DNA of 64,000 bases, from assembly GCA_035693615.1 (NCBI GenBank), contig DASSGH010000026.1, positions 62,001 through 126,000 on the forward strand, given 5' to 3'. Below the pieces are notes generated by a model. That model made no database searches. It saw only the letters and a program-made list of their open reading frames with translations, and had not been told where the DNA came from. The DNA comes from VAZQ01 sp035693615. GTDB lineage: Bacteria; Pseudomonadota; Alphaproteobacteria; Rhizobiales; Xanthobacteraceae. Positions 1 to 8,945 of this stretch are shown in pieces. Position 1 is the first letter of the stretch. Each line of letters opens with the position of its first letter. The position numbers and the translations under genes are program-made.

Positions 1-1
1 C

Positions 2-259
2 GCCGAAACCGGCGTTCCCGATCTCGAGAGCGACACGCTGACCGGCATCGTGGCGCCGACCGGCACGCCGAACGACGTGATCGAGCGCTGGCGCGGCGAA
101 ATCGCGAAGGCTGTTGCCGCGCCCGATGTGAAGGAGCGTTTGCAAGCATTGGGCTTCGCTCCGGTCGCCAACACGCCCGACGAGTTCGGCGCCCGCATCA
201 AGGCCGAGATCGCAAAATGGAGCAAAGTCGTCCACGACGCGCACATCCGCGCCGATTGA
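2..259 (+). CDS. Bug/TctC-family solute-binding protein, C-terminal part only
   Basis: This is the last 85 codons of a periplasmic binding protein of the tripartite tricarboxylate transporter (TctC/Bug) family; the start lies before the window. The segment after GIVAPTGTP, the LQALGF stretch and the closing AEIAKWSKVV pattern are typical of the C-terminus of these proteins, and the same pattern ends the complete family member at 8946-9932. Such proteins bind carboxylates or other small organic molecules in the periplasm. The ligand cannot be told. The family call is secure; nothing can be said about its operon. Confidence 0.85.
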   Translation, partial: AETGVPDLESDTLTGIVAPTGTPNDVIERWRGEIAKAVAAPDVKERLQALGFAPVANTPDEFGARIKAEIAKWSKVVHDAHIRAD

Positions 260-554
260 GCCACGCCTGAGACCCAGATCGCAGAGGCGGACCGCCCCAC
301 GTGGACAGCGACCTTGACTCGCGTCTTTGATGCGGCTGCTCGATTGCCAGCTGCCGCAGCCATTTTTCAGCCACAAATCCTAATCCAGAATATCAAGCAA
401 AATCAAAATCGTCGCGATCCAGGGCGATTTCGCCACAAGCGAGGTCGTCAGTAAATTGCCTCCGCGATAGATTGGTCGCGACTCGGCTGATCATACGGGC
501 GCCAGCAAGGTTCGAGTTGAACCGGCCGATCGCGAGCGCAACGAGGGATGCCCA

Positions 555-1616
555 ATGCCCTATACCCCAACCGACGAACTCGCCCATTACGAGGGCGCCC
601 GGGCAGACGCCCTGTCATCCTACCGGAACCTGTTGGCTGAACGTGACGCAAAATTGAGAACGGCGCGCACGACCCATGGTCCGGGCAGCGATCGGTGGAA
701 TCGGGCAGAAGACAAGGTGAGGACTGCTGAAAGACATCACCGCGTCATCTTCGGGAAACTGCAAAGGCCGTCCGACGGCAGACAGATATCGTTTTGGTGG
801 TTCGTTGTCGGTGCCGTGCTCCTCGCCGCGCTAGAGGCACCGATCAACAAATTCATGCTCGATAACATCCTTCGCGGAAGCAACTTCGATTCGTACGTGC
901 TTTCCTTGTTCATGACGCTGATCCTGCTGGTGCTCGCGCATTTCGCAGGTCAGCAAGCGCGCCAAATCCATGGTCACTATGAGGAGACGATTTACTACAG
1001 CAACATCGTGATCGTAGCTCTCGTCTTGATCGTGCTCGCTATTTGCGTCGGGGCGCTGACAATCGGTCGGGCCTTCTATTCCACCGCGCCAACCGGCGTT
1101 TCAGGACAGGACATCTTCTCGCATATCGGAAAGGAAGTATCGACCGTCGGTCCATGGACCGCATTTGTTAAAGCGCTTTCCGACAAATCCGCGTTTTTTC
1201 TGGCTTGTCTGAATACCGCTGGCATCACGGTCGCATTCCTTGCTGCCTTTGTTACGCACGATAGCGACAAGCTGTATCAATCCACGATCGACGCCGTTCA
1301 TTTTGCCGAAAGGTCCCTCTCTCGCGTCGCGACGCGGTACGAAAGAATGGTTGCCAGAATTGAAGGGAAGTACGGACCACGACTCGGGAATATTGCCGCG
1401 GCTTACGGAACGCACAATGCAAAAGTAGTAGAGCTTAAGCGGCACCGCGGCATGGGTCTGTCAGACGAGGACAACTTTGACCTAACGACGGTCGACAAGA
1501 TGTTGGAACAAGCCCGAAAAGAAATCGGAGAGAGAACACCTCATAACGGCTCGCGCAGCCACGCACCCGAAGATGATACGCAAACGGTTTCACCGTTCCC
1601 TGGACGACGATCGTAA
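555..1616 (+). CDS. Multi-spanning inner-membrane protein, unknown function
   Basis: A 353-aa protein I do not recognise. The first 75 residues are charged and probably helical. Hydrophobic segments follow at about residues 80-97, 114-132, 150-171 and 214-235, then a cytoplasmic-looking charged tail of about 115 residues. The start ATG has a GAGGG element just upstream. Its stop TAA is followed directly by the ATG of the next gene (TAAATG), so the two are almost certainly translated together. Base composition is visibly lower in GC than the flanking genes, a sign of possible transfer. Together with the next gene it looks like a two-component surface or envelope cassette; the role is unknown. 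Confidence 0.75.
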   Translation: MPYTPTDELAHYEGARADALSSYRNLLAERDAKLRTARTTHGPGSDRWNRAEDKVRTAERHHRVIFGKLQRPSDGRQISFWWFVVGAVLLAALEAPINKFMLDNILRGSNFDSYVLSLFMTLILLVLAHFAGQQARQIHGHYEETIYYSNIVIVALVLIVLAICVGALTIGRAFYSTAPTGVSGQDIFSHIGKEVSTVGPWTAFVKALSDKSAFFLACLNTAGITVAFLAAFVTHDSDKLYQSTIDAVHFAERSLSRVATRYERMVARIEGKYGPRLGNIAAAYGTHNAKVVELKRHRGMGLSDEDNFDLTTVDKMLEQARKEIGERTPHNGSRSHAPEDDTQTVSPFPGRRS

Positions 1617-2426
1617 ATGCTGCAGGTTCGGATCCGGCCGCGCGTATCAATCTTCTGCCCAAGGTGCCTTGTCTGGAGTGTGCTTCTAGGTTTCTCGCTT
1701 ACCGGTACCGCCGTTGCGCAGACGGGCGATAATAGAAATTATTGCAAAAGCGATGGACGCGTCGCACTCTTCCTGGTCGATATCACGACTCCTTACGATC
1801 AAACCGATAAGGACCTGATCGTCAGAGCGACTGATAAGATCCTCGCCTCGCTCGCAGGAGGCGAGAAGGTCATTATCCGCACGATTACCGACTCCGTTAC
1901 GCGCAGTGAACAGCTGGTCGAGCGGTGCATCCCGTTTTGTGCGGCACAGGGGTTGAGCAGGCTTTTTTCGTGCAACGACGGGGCGATTAGAACCGACCGC
2001 GAGAACGTCTATGAGGATATCGTCGGCTCGTTGCGACAGCGCCTCGCAAAATTCGAAGAAAAGCGGCATTCCGATATCGTGCGCACCGTGCTCTTGGCCG
2101 CCAAGGAAGATGCCGTCAATGGTCGCAAACTGTCCTTATACATCTATTCAGATCTGATCGAGAATTCAGAGTATCTTTCCGGCCGAAGATTTTTTTCCAC
2201 GCCTGTGCCTCAGCTTCTGGCCAAGCTGCAGAAGGATAAACTGATCCCTTCGCTCAAAAACGCGGACGTACACATTGCCGGTGTCGGTCGAGGCGGGACG
2301 AAAGATCGCCGTCCACTCACCGTCGCTGAGCAGCGAAAGGTCACAGAGTTCTGGAGCGCGTACTTCAAACAAGCCGGCGCAGACCCAGTCGACATTGGGC
2401 AGAACATCCTCGAGCCAGCCAGGTAA
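1617..2426 (+). CDS. Secreted protein with von Willebrand A-like fold
   Basis: A 269-aa protein with an N-terminal hydrophobic signal sequence (about residues 18-34, ending near AVAQT). After it comes VALFLVDITTPYD, which resembles the first strand and metal-site loop of a vWA domain (D-x-T). A later strand reads LSLYIYSDLIENS, like the SDG segment of vWA domains, and VHIAGVGRGG resembles the last core strand. Four cysteines lie at CIPFC, FSC and near the mature N-terminus. It abuts the membrane protein gene upstream, so it probably works with it at the periplasmic face. The vWA assignment is by pattern only and would need structure prediction. Confidence 0.7.
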   Translation: MLQVRIRPRVSIFCPRCLVWSVLLGFSLTGTAVAQTGDNRNYCKSDGRVALFLVDITTPYDQTDKDLIVRATDKILASLAGGEKVIIRTITDSVTRSEQLVERCIPFCAAQGLSRLFSCNDGAIRTDRENVYEDIVGSLRQRLAKFEEKRHSDIVRTVLLAAKEDAVNGRKLSLYIYSDLIENSEYLSGRRFFSTPVPQLLAKLQKDKLIPSLKNADVHIAGVGRGGTKDRRPLTVAEQRKVTEFWSAYFKQAGADPVDIGQNILEPAR

Positions 2427-2548
2427 AACGCGTTATTCTTGGCTGCGCTTACTGCCGCCATCAACTAGCGCCGCACGCCAACCCGCGGCCGCCGGCCCTC
2501 GCCACCCCCAGGGTCTCCTCTGCCCGAATCAGATTCTGAGGCGCGTGG

Positions 2549-3823
2549 CTAACAGCCCGAGCAAATGGACATGACGCGCTTCAACCGCTTGCTCTCGTCT
2601 TCTTCTTTTTCTCGCGGCTTCTTCGCAGAAAGCTTGGGAAGGGCAATCGTGTCTCCATCCTCGAGAGCGCCTATTTCGCTAAAGTTCTTGAATTCCGACT
2701 TCGCAGGATTTGGCTGACTGGGGATTGCAGGATTTGGCTGAATGGGGATCAAAGTGGTTTCCGGCGCGGCGTCGGCCGTACGGATAGGTGCAGGGGTCGC
2801 CTGCTGAGCGGTCGCCTGCTGAGCGGTCGCCTGCTGAGAGGTCGCCTGCTGAGGCGCCGCCTGCTGAGTGGTCGCCAGCTGAGTCCTGGCAGGCGTTGCT
2901 TTCTCCGCGATGTAAGCCACGCTCGGCAAGAAATCGTAGTTGATCGCGAACGCGTTCGGCGCAATCGGAGTTTCGAGCACGCCGGGACCGCCGCGCGGAC
3001 CGAACCTATAGTTCAAGGCAACCCGAAGAACGTCATCTCGATAGGTGGCGGACTCCGAGGCGGTACCCGCCCCTAGGACGCCCGGTATCGGTATCGTTGG
3101 TTTGAAACCGTTGGCTTCGATGTGAAGGTACTCGATTCGCGCGGACCAATTGCTCGACAGCGCCATATCGAGTCCCGCTCCTGCGGCCCATCCCAGCGAG
3201 GTCGACGATAGCGCCTTGAAGGCTCCGGTCCCTCCTGGGGTCGTCACCGTCAAGTTGTCGTCGACGTTGACCAGCGCGGCGCCCGCCGTGGCGTAAGGCA
3301 ATAGCCAATCAAACGCCAAACCGAAACGCGCCCGCCCGGTCGCAAGGGATTTGATGTTCACGGTCGAAGTCGCGGTGCAGGCAGGCGTACAGAGAAGCGA
3401 GGCGGTGGCCTGCTGACCGGACCACTGACCGTCCGCCTCAGCACCAACGACGACCCTCCCCCATTGCCAATTAAAACCCATTTGACCGCCGGCAATGCCG
3501 CCGCTTGGGTTGCTGGAGCCGAACACGCTCGTACCGCTCAGCTCCGTTGCGCCAACCAGAAGGGTGTTGGTGCCAGGTATCGGTATCGTTGGTGTTGTCG
3601 TGCCAGAGGACGACGCTGTGCCCGTAAAAATTGTCGATGATGATCCTTTGGCCCATCCGTAGCCGGCATTCACTCCAAAATAGATGCCGGTCCATTCGAC
3701 TGGAAGCAGAGGACCTGGATAGTAAAGCTGCGGTGCGGGTCCTGCGAGCGGCAACTCGGCCGCGACAGATTCGCCGGCGGCAAAGCAGCCAGTCAAAAGC
3801 GCGATCAAAAGTCGCGTGTTCAT
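2549..3823 (-). CDS. Omp25-like outer-membrane beta-barrel protein with long repeat tail
   Basis: A 424-aa protein with a signal peptide (cleavage near SVAAE). Residues about 45-280 form an Omp25/Omp31-type porin barrel: WTGIYFGVNAGYGWA at the start, FNWQWGRVVVGAEADGQWS in the middle and VALNYRFG as the last barrel strand. Normally such proteins end at that strand. Here about 145 residues follow, with AQQAT repeats, Pro/Ala linkers, a charged KKPREKEEDESKRLKR block and a final CSGC. The ATG at 3823 is preferred over a GTG three bases earlier because GGGGGAG lies seven bases before it. TPTIPIPG occurs once and KPTIPIPG later in the barrel, as an internal repeat. The tail's role is unknown. Confidence 0.85.
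   Translation of the reverse strand: MNTRLLIALLTGCFAAGESVAAELPLAGPAPQLYYPGPLLPVEWTGIYFGVNAGYGWAKGSSSTIFTGTASSSGTTTPTIPIPGTNTLLVGATELSGTSVFGSSNPSGGIAGGQMGFNWQWGRVVVGAEADGQWSGQQATASLLCTPACTATSTVNIKSLATGRARFGLAFDWLLPYATAGAALVNVDDNLTVTTPGGTGAFKALSSTSLGWAAGAGLDMALSSNWSARIEYLHIEANGFKPTIPIPGVLGAGTASESATYRDDVLRVALNYRFGPRGGPGVLETPIAPNAFAINYDFLPSVAYIAEKATPARTQLATTQQAAPQQATSQQATAQQATAQQATPAPIRTADAAPETTLIPIQPNPAIPSQPNPAKSEFKNFSEIGALEDGDTIALPKLSAKKPREKEEDESKRLKRVMSICSGC
2796..2885 (-). repeat. 15-bp coding tandem repeat (AQQAT units)
   Basis: Five consecutive 15-base units of the type gtcgcctgctgagcg, plus a decayed sixth, lie inside the porin gene. Read on the minus strand they encode QQAT/AQQAT-type pentapeptides. 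Units 1 and 2 are identical; units 3-5 differ at one to three bases. Unit number may vary between strains by slippage without changing the reading frame. Confidence 0.9.
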
Positions 3824-4051
3824 CACGACGCTCCCCCGTCACCAAGTATGTTAACTTAAGGTAGCGCTTTTAACCGTGACACATTTGTCACATCCCCACC
3901 AAAAATCGCCCGTCAACCGCCGGCCGCTGCGGCCGATATCGGCTTATGCAGGCAAGCGGACAGGCTTTGAGAACGCCCCAGATTCCGACGTGAGCATCGG
4001 AATCGGCGAAGCCCGGTTCAGCCCGGGGTCCCGCCCGAAAACTTCACCACG

Positions 4052-5161
4052 TCATGCACTCGCCAGCCGTGGCACTAGTCGCGCCGCGTTGCCGCTCTCG
4101 ATTGCCTGTAGGTCGGCGGCGGGCAGTCCCATCTGCCGGATCACCTCGATCTGATTGAGGGGAAAATAGGGATAGTCCGAGCCGAAGGTGATCTGCGAGG
4201 TTGGCACCAGCTTCATCAGCGCCGCCATCGTCGGCGCGCTGGTCGCGTTCGCCGTGTCGTAGTGCAGGCGGCGGAATTGCTCGGCGATGCCTTCCGCCGT
4301 CAAGCCGCTCTGATCGCCGCGCGTGCTGCGGCCGTAGAATGCCTGGATGCGGCCGGCTAGCATCGGGATCGTGCCTCCCGCATGCGAGAACAGCCATTTG
4401 ATGTCGGGCAGCCGACCGAAGGTGCCGCTGAGCAGCAGGCTCGTGACCGTGCGGGTGGTGTCGTGCGGCACCTCGAGCACCGCCGGAAACGCGCCAACGC
4501 TGAGCTGGGTGCAGCACGCGGCGACGAGCGGATGGACGTAGACCACCGCCTTGCGGCGGTTGAGTTCATCGAGCACCGGCTTGTAGACCGGGTTGCCGAG
4601 CCACTTGTCTCCGTAGTTTGTCTGCAGCCCGACCCCGTCGGCGTGCAGCGTGTCGAAGGCGTACTCGATCTCCTTCAGCGTCGCATCGATGTCGATCATC
4701 GACAGCGTCGCGAACAGACCGAACCGGCCCTTGTAGTCGCGCACCATCTCAGCGCCAAAGTCGTTGCAGGTGCGGGCCATCGCTCCGGCGCCGGCGGCGT
4801 CGAGATTGAACCAGGTGCCCGGCGTCGAGGCCATCGACAGCAGGCCGGTCGCAACGCCGTTCTTGTCGAGCTCCTCGACTGCCTTGTCGCGCGTCCAGGC
4901 GACCTGGGAGGCAAAGTGCGGGATCTTGCGCGCATCCTCCCACTCCATCCAGGCCTTCTGGTACGCGGGCGGATAGAAATGATGATGGGTGTCGATCACC
5001 TTCGTCTTAGCGACCTCACCGTGCGCGCCGTGGGCCGAGAGCACGCTCGCGGTGCCGAACGCGGCGGCGCCGGCGAGCAGAGCGCGCCGCGACAGCGGCG
5101 GCGAGCTCATCGAAGGGAGGCACGCACAGGCGAGGCCGTGGTCGAGCGCAGCCTTGGTCAT
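4052..5161 (-). CDS. Amidohydrolase family protein (ACMSD-like), exported
   Basis: A 369-aa amidohydrolase-2 family TIM-barrel enzyme related to aminocarboxymuconate-semialdehyde decarboxylase and other aromatic-acid decarboxylases. Metal-site motifs are visible: IDTHHHFYPP near the start, VYVHPL, WLFSHAGG and ITFGSDYPYF. An N-terminal SRRALLAGAAAFG twin-arginine-like leader suggests export. I chose ATG 5161 because GGGAGGA lies upstream; an upstream in-frame start would lack this. It lies 58 bases after the end of a branched-chain-type ABC binding protein gene, transcribed in the same direction, so a shared catabolic locus is likely. The substrate is not known. Confidence 0.85.
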   Translation of the reverse strand: MTKAALDHGLACACLPSMSSPPLSRRALLAGAAAFGTASVLSAHGAHGEVAKTKVIDTHHHFYPPAYQKAWMEWEDARKIPHFASQVAWTRDKAVEELDKNGVATGLLSMASTPGTWFNLDAAGAGAMARTCNDFGAEMVRDYKGRFGLFATLSMIDIDATLKEIEYAFDTLHADGVGLQTNYGDKWLGNPVYKPVLDELNRRKAVVYVHPLVAACCTQLSVGAFPAVLEVPHDTTRTVTSLLLSGTFGRLPDIKWLFSHAGGTIPMLAGRIQAFYGRSTRGDQSGLTAEGIAEQFRRLHYDTANATSAPTMAALMKLVPTSQITFGSDYPYFPLNQIEVIRQMGLPAADLQAIESGNAARLVPRLASA

Positions 5162-5219
5162 CGCGCAGTTTCCTCCCATGGCGGATGGTAGCGGAACCAC
5201 ATTCGCTGATGTTCCGCGG

Positions 5220-6488
5220 TTACTTCTTCTTGGCGTCAGCGTATGGGTAAATCAGATTTCCGGTTTTGGCGTCCGCGGGCCAGATGATTGGCTGCACTTT
5301 GCCATCGCGGAACTGATCGAGACTATTCGGTTGCACGTTCTGGAATTGCGTCCAGACCTGACGCGGTTGCGCCCATTCGCCATCGCTGCCGAAGCTGAAG
5401 CTGCCGGCTACAGTATCGAACTTCGCTTGGTGCATGTGTGCCGCGAGCTTGTCGTGATCGAGGCTCTTCGTTGCCGTCACAGCCTGCACCAGCACCTGTC
5501 CGGCCGAATAGGCGAACGGACCCCAGGCAAAGCCGAGCGGGTCGATTCCGGCCGCGCCCGCCTTCACGCCATACCGCTTCAGGAAATCGGCCGCGCCCGG
5601 AATGATTTGCGCCTGCGCCGCAGTGAAGTTCTCGCCGATCAACAGGCCGTTGGCGAGCGGACCGAGCTGCACTTTGAGCGGGGTCACCAGCATGCCGATC
5701 ATCGCGCCGCCGAACATCTTCGGCGACAGCCCGATCTCATCGGCCGCTCGGATGATGCCCACGTTGTCCGGCGGATAAGCGCCGATCCAAACGAGATCGG
5801 GATTGGCGGCCCGCACCGCGCGCATCACCGCCGAGAAGTCCGTCGTTTGCGGCGGATAGCTTTGATCGTAGACAAGCTTGAGGCGGTGCTTCTTGACCTC
5901 GTCGCGGGCACCGTCGGCGGCGGTGCGCGCGAACTCGGCGTCGGCAGCCAGAATCGCGACCGTCTCCGGCTGAGGCTTTTGTGCCATAGCGATTTCGAAG
6001 AAACCGCGCGAGAAGGCATGCACGCCGTCGGGCCCCACCGACACCATCGAGAAGTATTTGTCGTACTTGAACTTGTCGTTGATCCCGATCGCCGTGAAGC
6101 TGATCGTCATTTTGTTGTGTGCCATGATGGCGGGCATGGCCGGCGCCACGAAATTCGTGCCGTAGGGGCCGAGCAGCAAGTCGACTTTGTCTAAAGTAAT
6201 CAGCTTGGTGTAGATGGCCGGGACGTTACCGGGCGTGCTTTGATCATCGTAGACGACAAGCTCGACCGGACGGCCGAGCACGCCTCCTTTGGCGTTCACG
6301 TCATCGCGCCACATCTCAAGTGCGGTGTTGATCACTTTGCTTGGCGCCGCACCGGCGCCGGTCAACGCCAGACTGAGCCCAATCCTGATCGGCTGTCCGG
6401 TCTGCGCCGACGCGGTGGACAAAGCCATTGCCCCGATCGCGATTGCCGCGGCGGCTGACCGCATCGCACCCAAGCACCAAGTCGACAT
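5220..6488 (-). CDS. ABC transporter substrate-binding protein, branched-chain amino acid type
   Basis: A 422-aa periplasmic binding protein of the Peripla_BP_6 (LivJ-like) family. A signal peptide ends near STASAQT. The mature start IRIGLSLALTGAGA and VELVVYDDQSTPGNV are classic for the family, as are DLLLGPYGTNF and DFSAVMRAVRAANPDLVW. Start ATG 6488 follows a perfect AGGAGG; a start 54 bases further upstream lacks one. In this group such proteins often bind aromatic acids or amides rather than amino acids. No permease or ATPase genes lie next to it; its neighbours are an amidohydrolase and an FAH-family enzyme. Confidence 0.88.
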   Translation of the reverse strand: MSTWCLGAMRSAAAAIAIGAMALSTASAQTGQPIRIGLSLALTGAGAAPSKVINTALEMWRDDVNAKGGVLGRPVELVVYDDQSTPGNVPAIYTKLITLDKVDLLLGPYGTNFVAPAMPAIMAHNKMTISFTAIGINDKFKYDKYFSMVSVGPDGVHAFSRGFFEIAMAQKPQPETVAILAADAEFARTAADGARDEVKKHRLKLVYDQSYPPQTTDFSAVMRAVRAANPDLVWIGAYPPDNVGIIRAADEIGLSPKMFGGAMIGMLVTPLKVQLGPLANGLLIGENFTAAQAQIIPGAADFLKRYGVKAGAAGIDPLGFAWGPFAYSAGQVLVQAVTATKSLDHDKLAAHMHQAKFDTVAGSFSFGSDGEWAQPRQVWTQFQNVQPNSLDQFRDGKVQPIIWPADAKTGNLIYPYADAKKK

Positions 6489-6564
6489 TGCACCCTCCTC
6501 GCTCGTGCCGTCGGGAAGCTGCAGGGGCCAACGCCAGCGCATGTCGTTTGCGCGGGACCTCAGT

Positions 6565-7557
6565 CTATGCGGCTTCGTCGACCAAGCGGTTGCGCATCTT
6601 ACCTAGACTTTCGATCTCGGTCTCCACGAGGTCGCCCGACGCCAGGAACGTGTTGGTGCCTTGACCGACGCCGCCGCAGGTCCCGCAGCTGAACACGTCG
6701 CCCGTCTCAAGCGTGAGCATGTTCGAGGCGTACTCGATCTGCTCCTCGGGTGTGAAGATGAATTGCGAGGTATTGCCGTTCTGTTTGACTGCGCCGTTGA
6801 CCGTCAGGCGAATCGCCAGATTCATGTGGTCGCGGACAAAAGCGCGCGGCACCAGATAGGGGCCCATCGGGGCAAAGTTGTCGTGGCTCTTGCCGCCAAG
6901 CCAGTCCGAACGCAGCGCCGGACGATCTTGACGGATTTGCAGATCGCGGCAAGAGACGTCGTTCGTGGTCATGAAGCCTGCCACGTGATCGAGCGCACGC
7001 TCTGCCTTTATGCGTTTGCCGCGCTTGCCTATGGCGAGCGCGATCTCCGCCTCCCAATCGATCTTCTTCATGCCCCGTGGGATCTCGATGTCGTCGAAAG
7101 CGCCGCATAGCGTGCTCGGCGCCTTTAAGAATAGATATGGGACCGTCGTCGACTTCTCGCCAGTGAACTTGGGCCCGGCCGCGGGCGTCATGCCCGCGCG
7201 GATCATTTCGTCGACGTGTTCCTGAAAGTTCTGCGCAGCATAGAACATTTTGCCGGGCCGCAGCACTGGCGCAAGAATGCGCAAACCCGTTTTTCCAACC
7301 GCAGCGCCCGCAGGGACACCATCTTTCTTGATGAAAGCCACCATCTCCTGCAGCACAGTAAAATTGGCGTCCCAATCTTCGAGCAGATTGAGGATGCTGT
7401 CAGTGGCTTTCAACGGTGGACCGCCGCGTGCGGCACGATAGGCCGTGTGCACTGCCGAGAGGTCAATAGCTTCGTCGTCCAACACGAGAGCGGCGAAAGG
7501 CTTTGTGCTTGTGCTTACCCTCGCAATCGTCGCTAGTTTGAAGGGCGTGCCATTCAT
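6565..7557 (-). CDS. Fumarylacetoacetate hydrolase (FAH) family protein
   Basis: A 330-aa enzyme of the FAH superfamily, which cleaves or decarboxylates 2-oxo acids in catabolic pathways using a divalent metal. The metal-binding core is visible: FLKAPSTLCG, then KKIDWEAEIALAIGK (two glutamate ligands) and the TNDVSCRDLQ aspartate region. GDVFSCGTCGGVGQG replaces the usual GT(P)xGVG segment near the C-terminus. It is 76 bases upstream of the ABC binding protein on the same strand and probably in the same transcript. Whether it acts on a meta-cleavage product or another oxo acid cannot be told. Confidence 0.87.
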   Translation of the reverse strand: MNGTPFKLATIARVSTSTKPFAALVLDDEAIDLSAVHTAYRAARGGPPLKATDSILNLLEDWDANFTVLQEMVAFIKKDGVPAGAAVGKTGLRILAPVLRPGKMFYAAQNFQEHVDEMIRAGMTPAAGPKFTGEKSTTVPYLFLKAPSTLCGAFDDIEIPRGMKKIDWEAEIALAIGKRGKRIKAERALDHVAGFMTTNDVSCRDLQIRQDRPALRSDWLGGKSHDNFAPMGPYLVPRAFVRDHMNLAIRLTVNGAVKQNGNTSQFIFTPEEQIEYASNMLTLETGDVFSCGTCGGVGQGTNTFLASGDLVETEIESLGKMRNRLVDEAA

Positions 7558-7764
7558 GGGTCGGGAATTCCCGCTTCAGCATCTGTACAGATGACACCAA
7601 CTCTAAAGGCTCGGCGCAGGGTAAGGAGTCTGTTGCGGACGGACAAGGCGTGCAGGCGCAGCTCTCGCGCCTGGCTGCGCGGTCGCTAGAGCCCACGGCA
7701 GTGCTTCCGACCCTTTGTGCTACTATGGTCTGCACAGCTGCATTCGCAGCCTGGGAGGACCACA

Positions 7765-8739
7765 ATGCTCACCAAGCGCACGCTTTTGGCCGGCATGGCC
7801 GCAACCGGCTTCGGCCTGGCCGGCGCCCGACCGGGATGGGCCCAAACCTATCCGACGCGCCCGGTGAAGATGGTTGTGCCACTGCCTCCGGGCTCCGCGC
7901 CTGACGTCCGGCATCGGCTCATCGCACAGGCGCTGACGCAATTGTGGGCCCAGCAGGTGATTGTCGAGAACCGCCCCGGCGGGGGTGGCATCATCGGCAC
8001 CCGCGCTGTCCTCGGCGAGCAGCCCGACGGCTATACGCTGCTTGCGGCCTTGGCATCGATCTACATGATTCTGCCGGCGCAGCAGGAGAACCTGCCGTTC
8101 GACGTCAACCGAGACATGATCCCGATCGGCTTGACGGCGTACGAGGGCCTGGTGATGGCCTGTTCTCCGAAACTCGGTGTCAACTCACTGGCCGAGTTCA
8201 TCGCGCTCGCCAAGAAGATGCCGGATAAGCTGGTCATCGGCACCAACCCCGCCGGCAGCTTGCCGCACATCACCGCAAAACTGTTTGTCGATTTGACGAA
8301 CACTGGCATCACCGTCGTGCCCTATTCGACTGGAGGCACCGCCGATGCGATCCGCGATATCCTGGGTGGACGCGTCCATGCCGTGATCGACGGTTGGGCA
8401 AGCTTGCGCGGCGGCATCGAGTCGAAGGATCTCACGCCCCTTGCGATCCTATCGCCGGAACAGTCGGCTCTGCTTCCCAACCTGCCGGTGGCAGCCGACA
8501 TCGTGCCCGGCTTCATCTCGATCGGTTGGCAGGCGCTGACCGTGCGATCTGGAACGCCGGAGCCGATCGTGCGTGTCCTGGTCGACAGCCTGCGCAAGGT
8601 CCTCGACGATCCGCAGCTGCAGAAACGACTTCAGGAAACTGGCCCTCAGTTCCAGCCACTCTACGGAGCAGAGCTGAGACGCTTCATCGATGACGAGCAG
8701 AAGTTCTGGCTCCCGCTCGCCAAGAAATACACGAGCTGA
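7765..8739 (+). CDS. Bug/TctC-family solute-binding protein
   Basis: A 324-aa periplasmic binding protein for tripartite tricarboxylate-type uptake. The leader ends near PGWAQ; the mature protein begins YPTRPVKMVVPLPPG, the family hallmark. VIVENRPGGGGIIG and GEQPDGYTLL are also diagnostic. ATG 7765 was chosen because GGGAGG lies a few bases upstream. The gene is divergent from the FAH gene. No TctA or TctB membrane partner is nearby, which is usual for Bug proteins in these bacteria. Confidence 0.9.
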   Translation: MLTKRTLLAGMAATGFGLAGARPGWAQTYPTRPVKMVVPLPPGSAPDVRHRLIAQALTQLWAQQVIVENRPGGGGIIGTRAVLGEQPDGYTLLAALASIYMILPAQQENLPFDVNRDMIPIGLTAYEGLVMACSPKLGVNSLAEFIALAKKMPDKLVIGTNPAGSLPHITAKLFVDLTNTGITVVPYSTGGTADAIRDILGGRVHAVIDGWASLRGGIESKDLTPLAILSPEQSALLPNLPVAADIVPGFISIGWQALTVRSGTPEPIVRVLVDSLRKVLDDPQLQKRLQETGPQFQPLYGAELRRFIDDEQKFWLPLAKKYTS

Positions 8740-8945
8740 GCCGAACGACAAACGTGGACGCACGGCTTCTGCAGACAGCGTGATGCAAGTGGCAGAGCGG
8801 TTGCGCCCGCAGCTGCATTGAGCGCCTCACCTGCGGACGTTCCGTCGCACCGGGCGAGTTTGCATTCGGCCCGCCCATTCGTCACTGTATCAGGCGTGAT
8901 CAGGGCGCGCGGCTGGGCGGATGACGTGAAGCCAGGGAGAAAGCC

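Noticed and set aside
2796..2885. 15-base repeats resembling a short CRISPR array
   Set aside because: Units are directly adjacent with no spacers, stay in one reading frame and encode AQQAT repeats in a porin.
4382..5191. Long plus-strand open frame opposite the amidohydrolase
   Set aside because: It is an antisense shadow of a high-GC gene; the minus frame has clear family motifs and a ribosome site.
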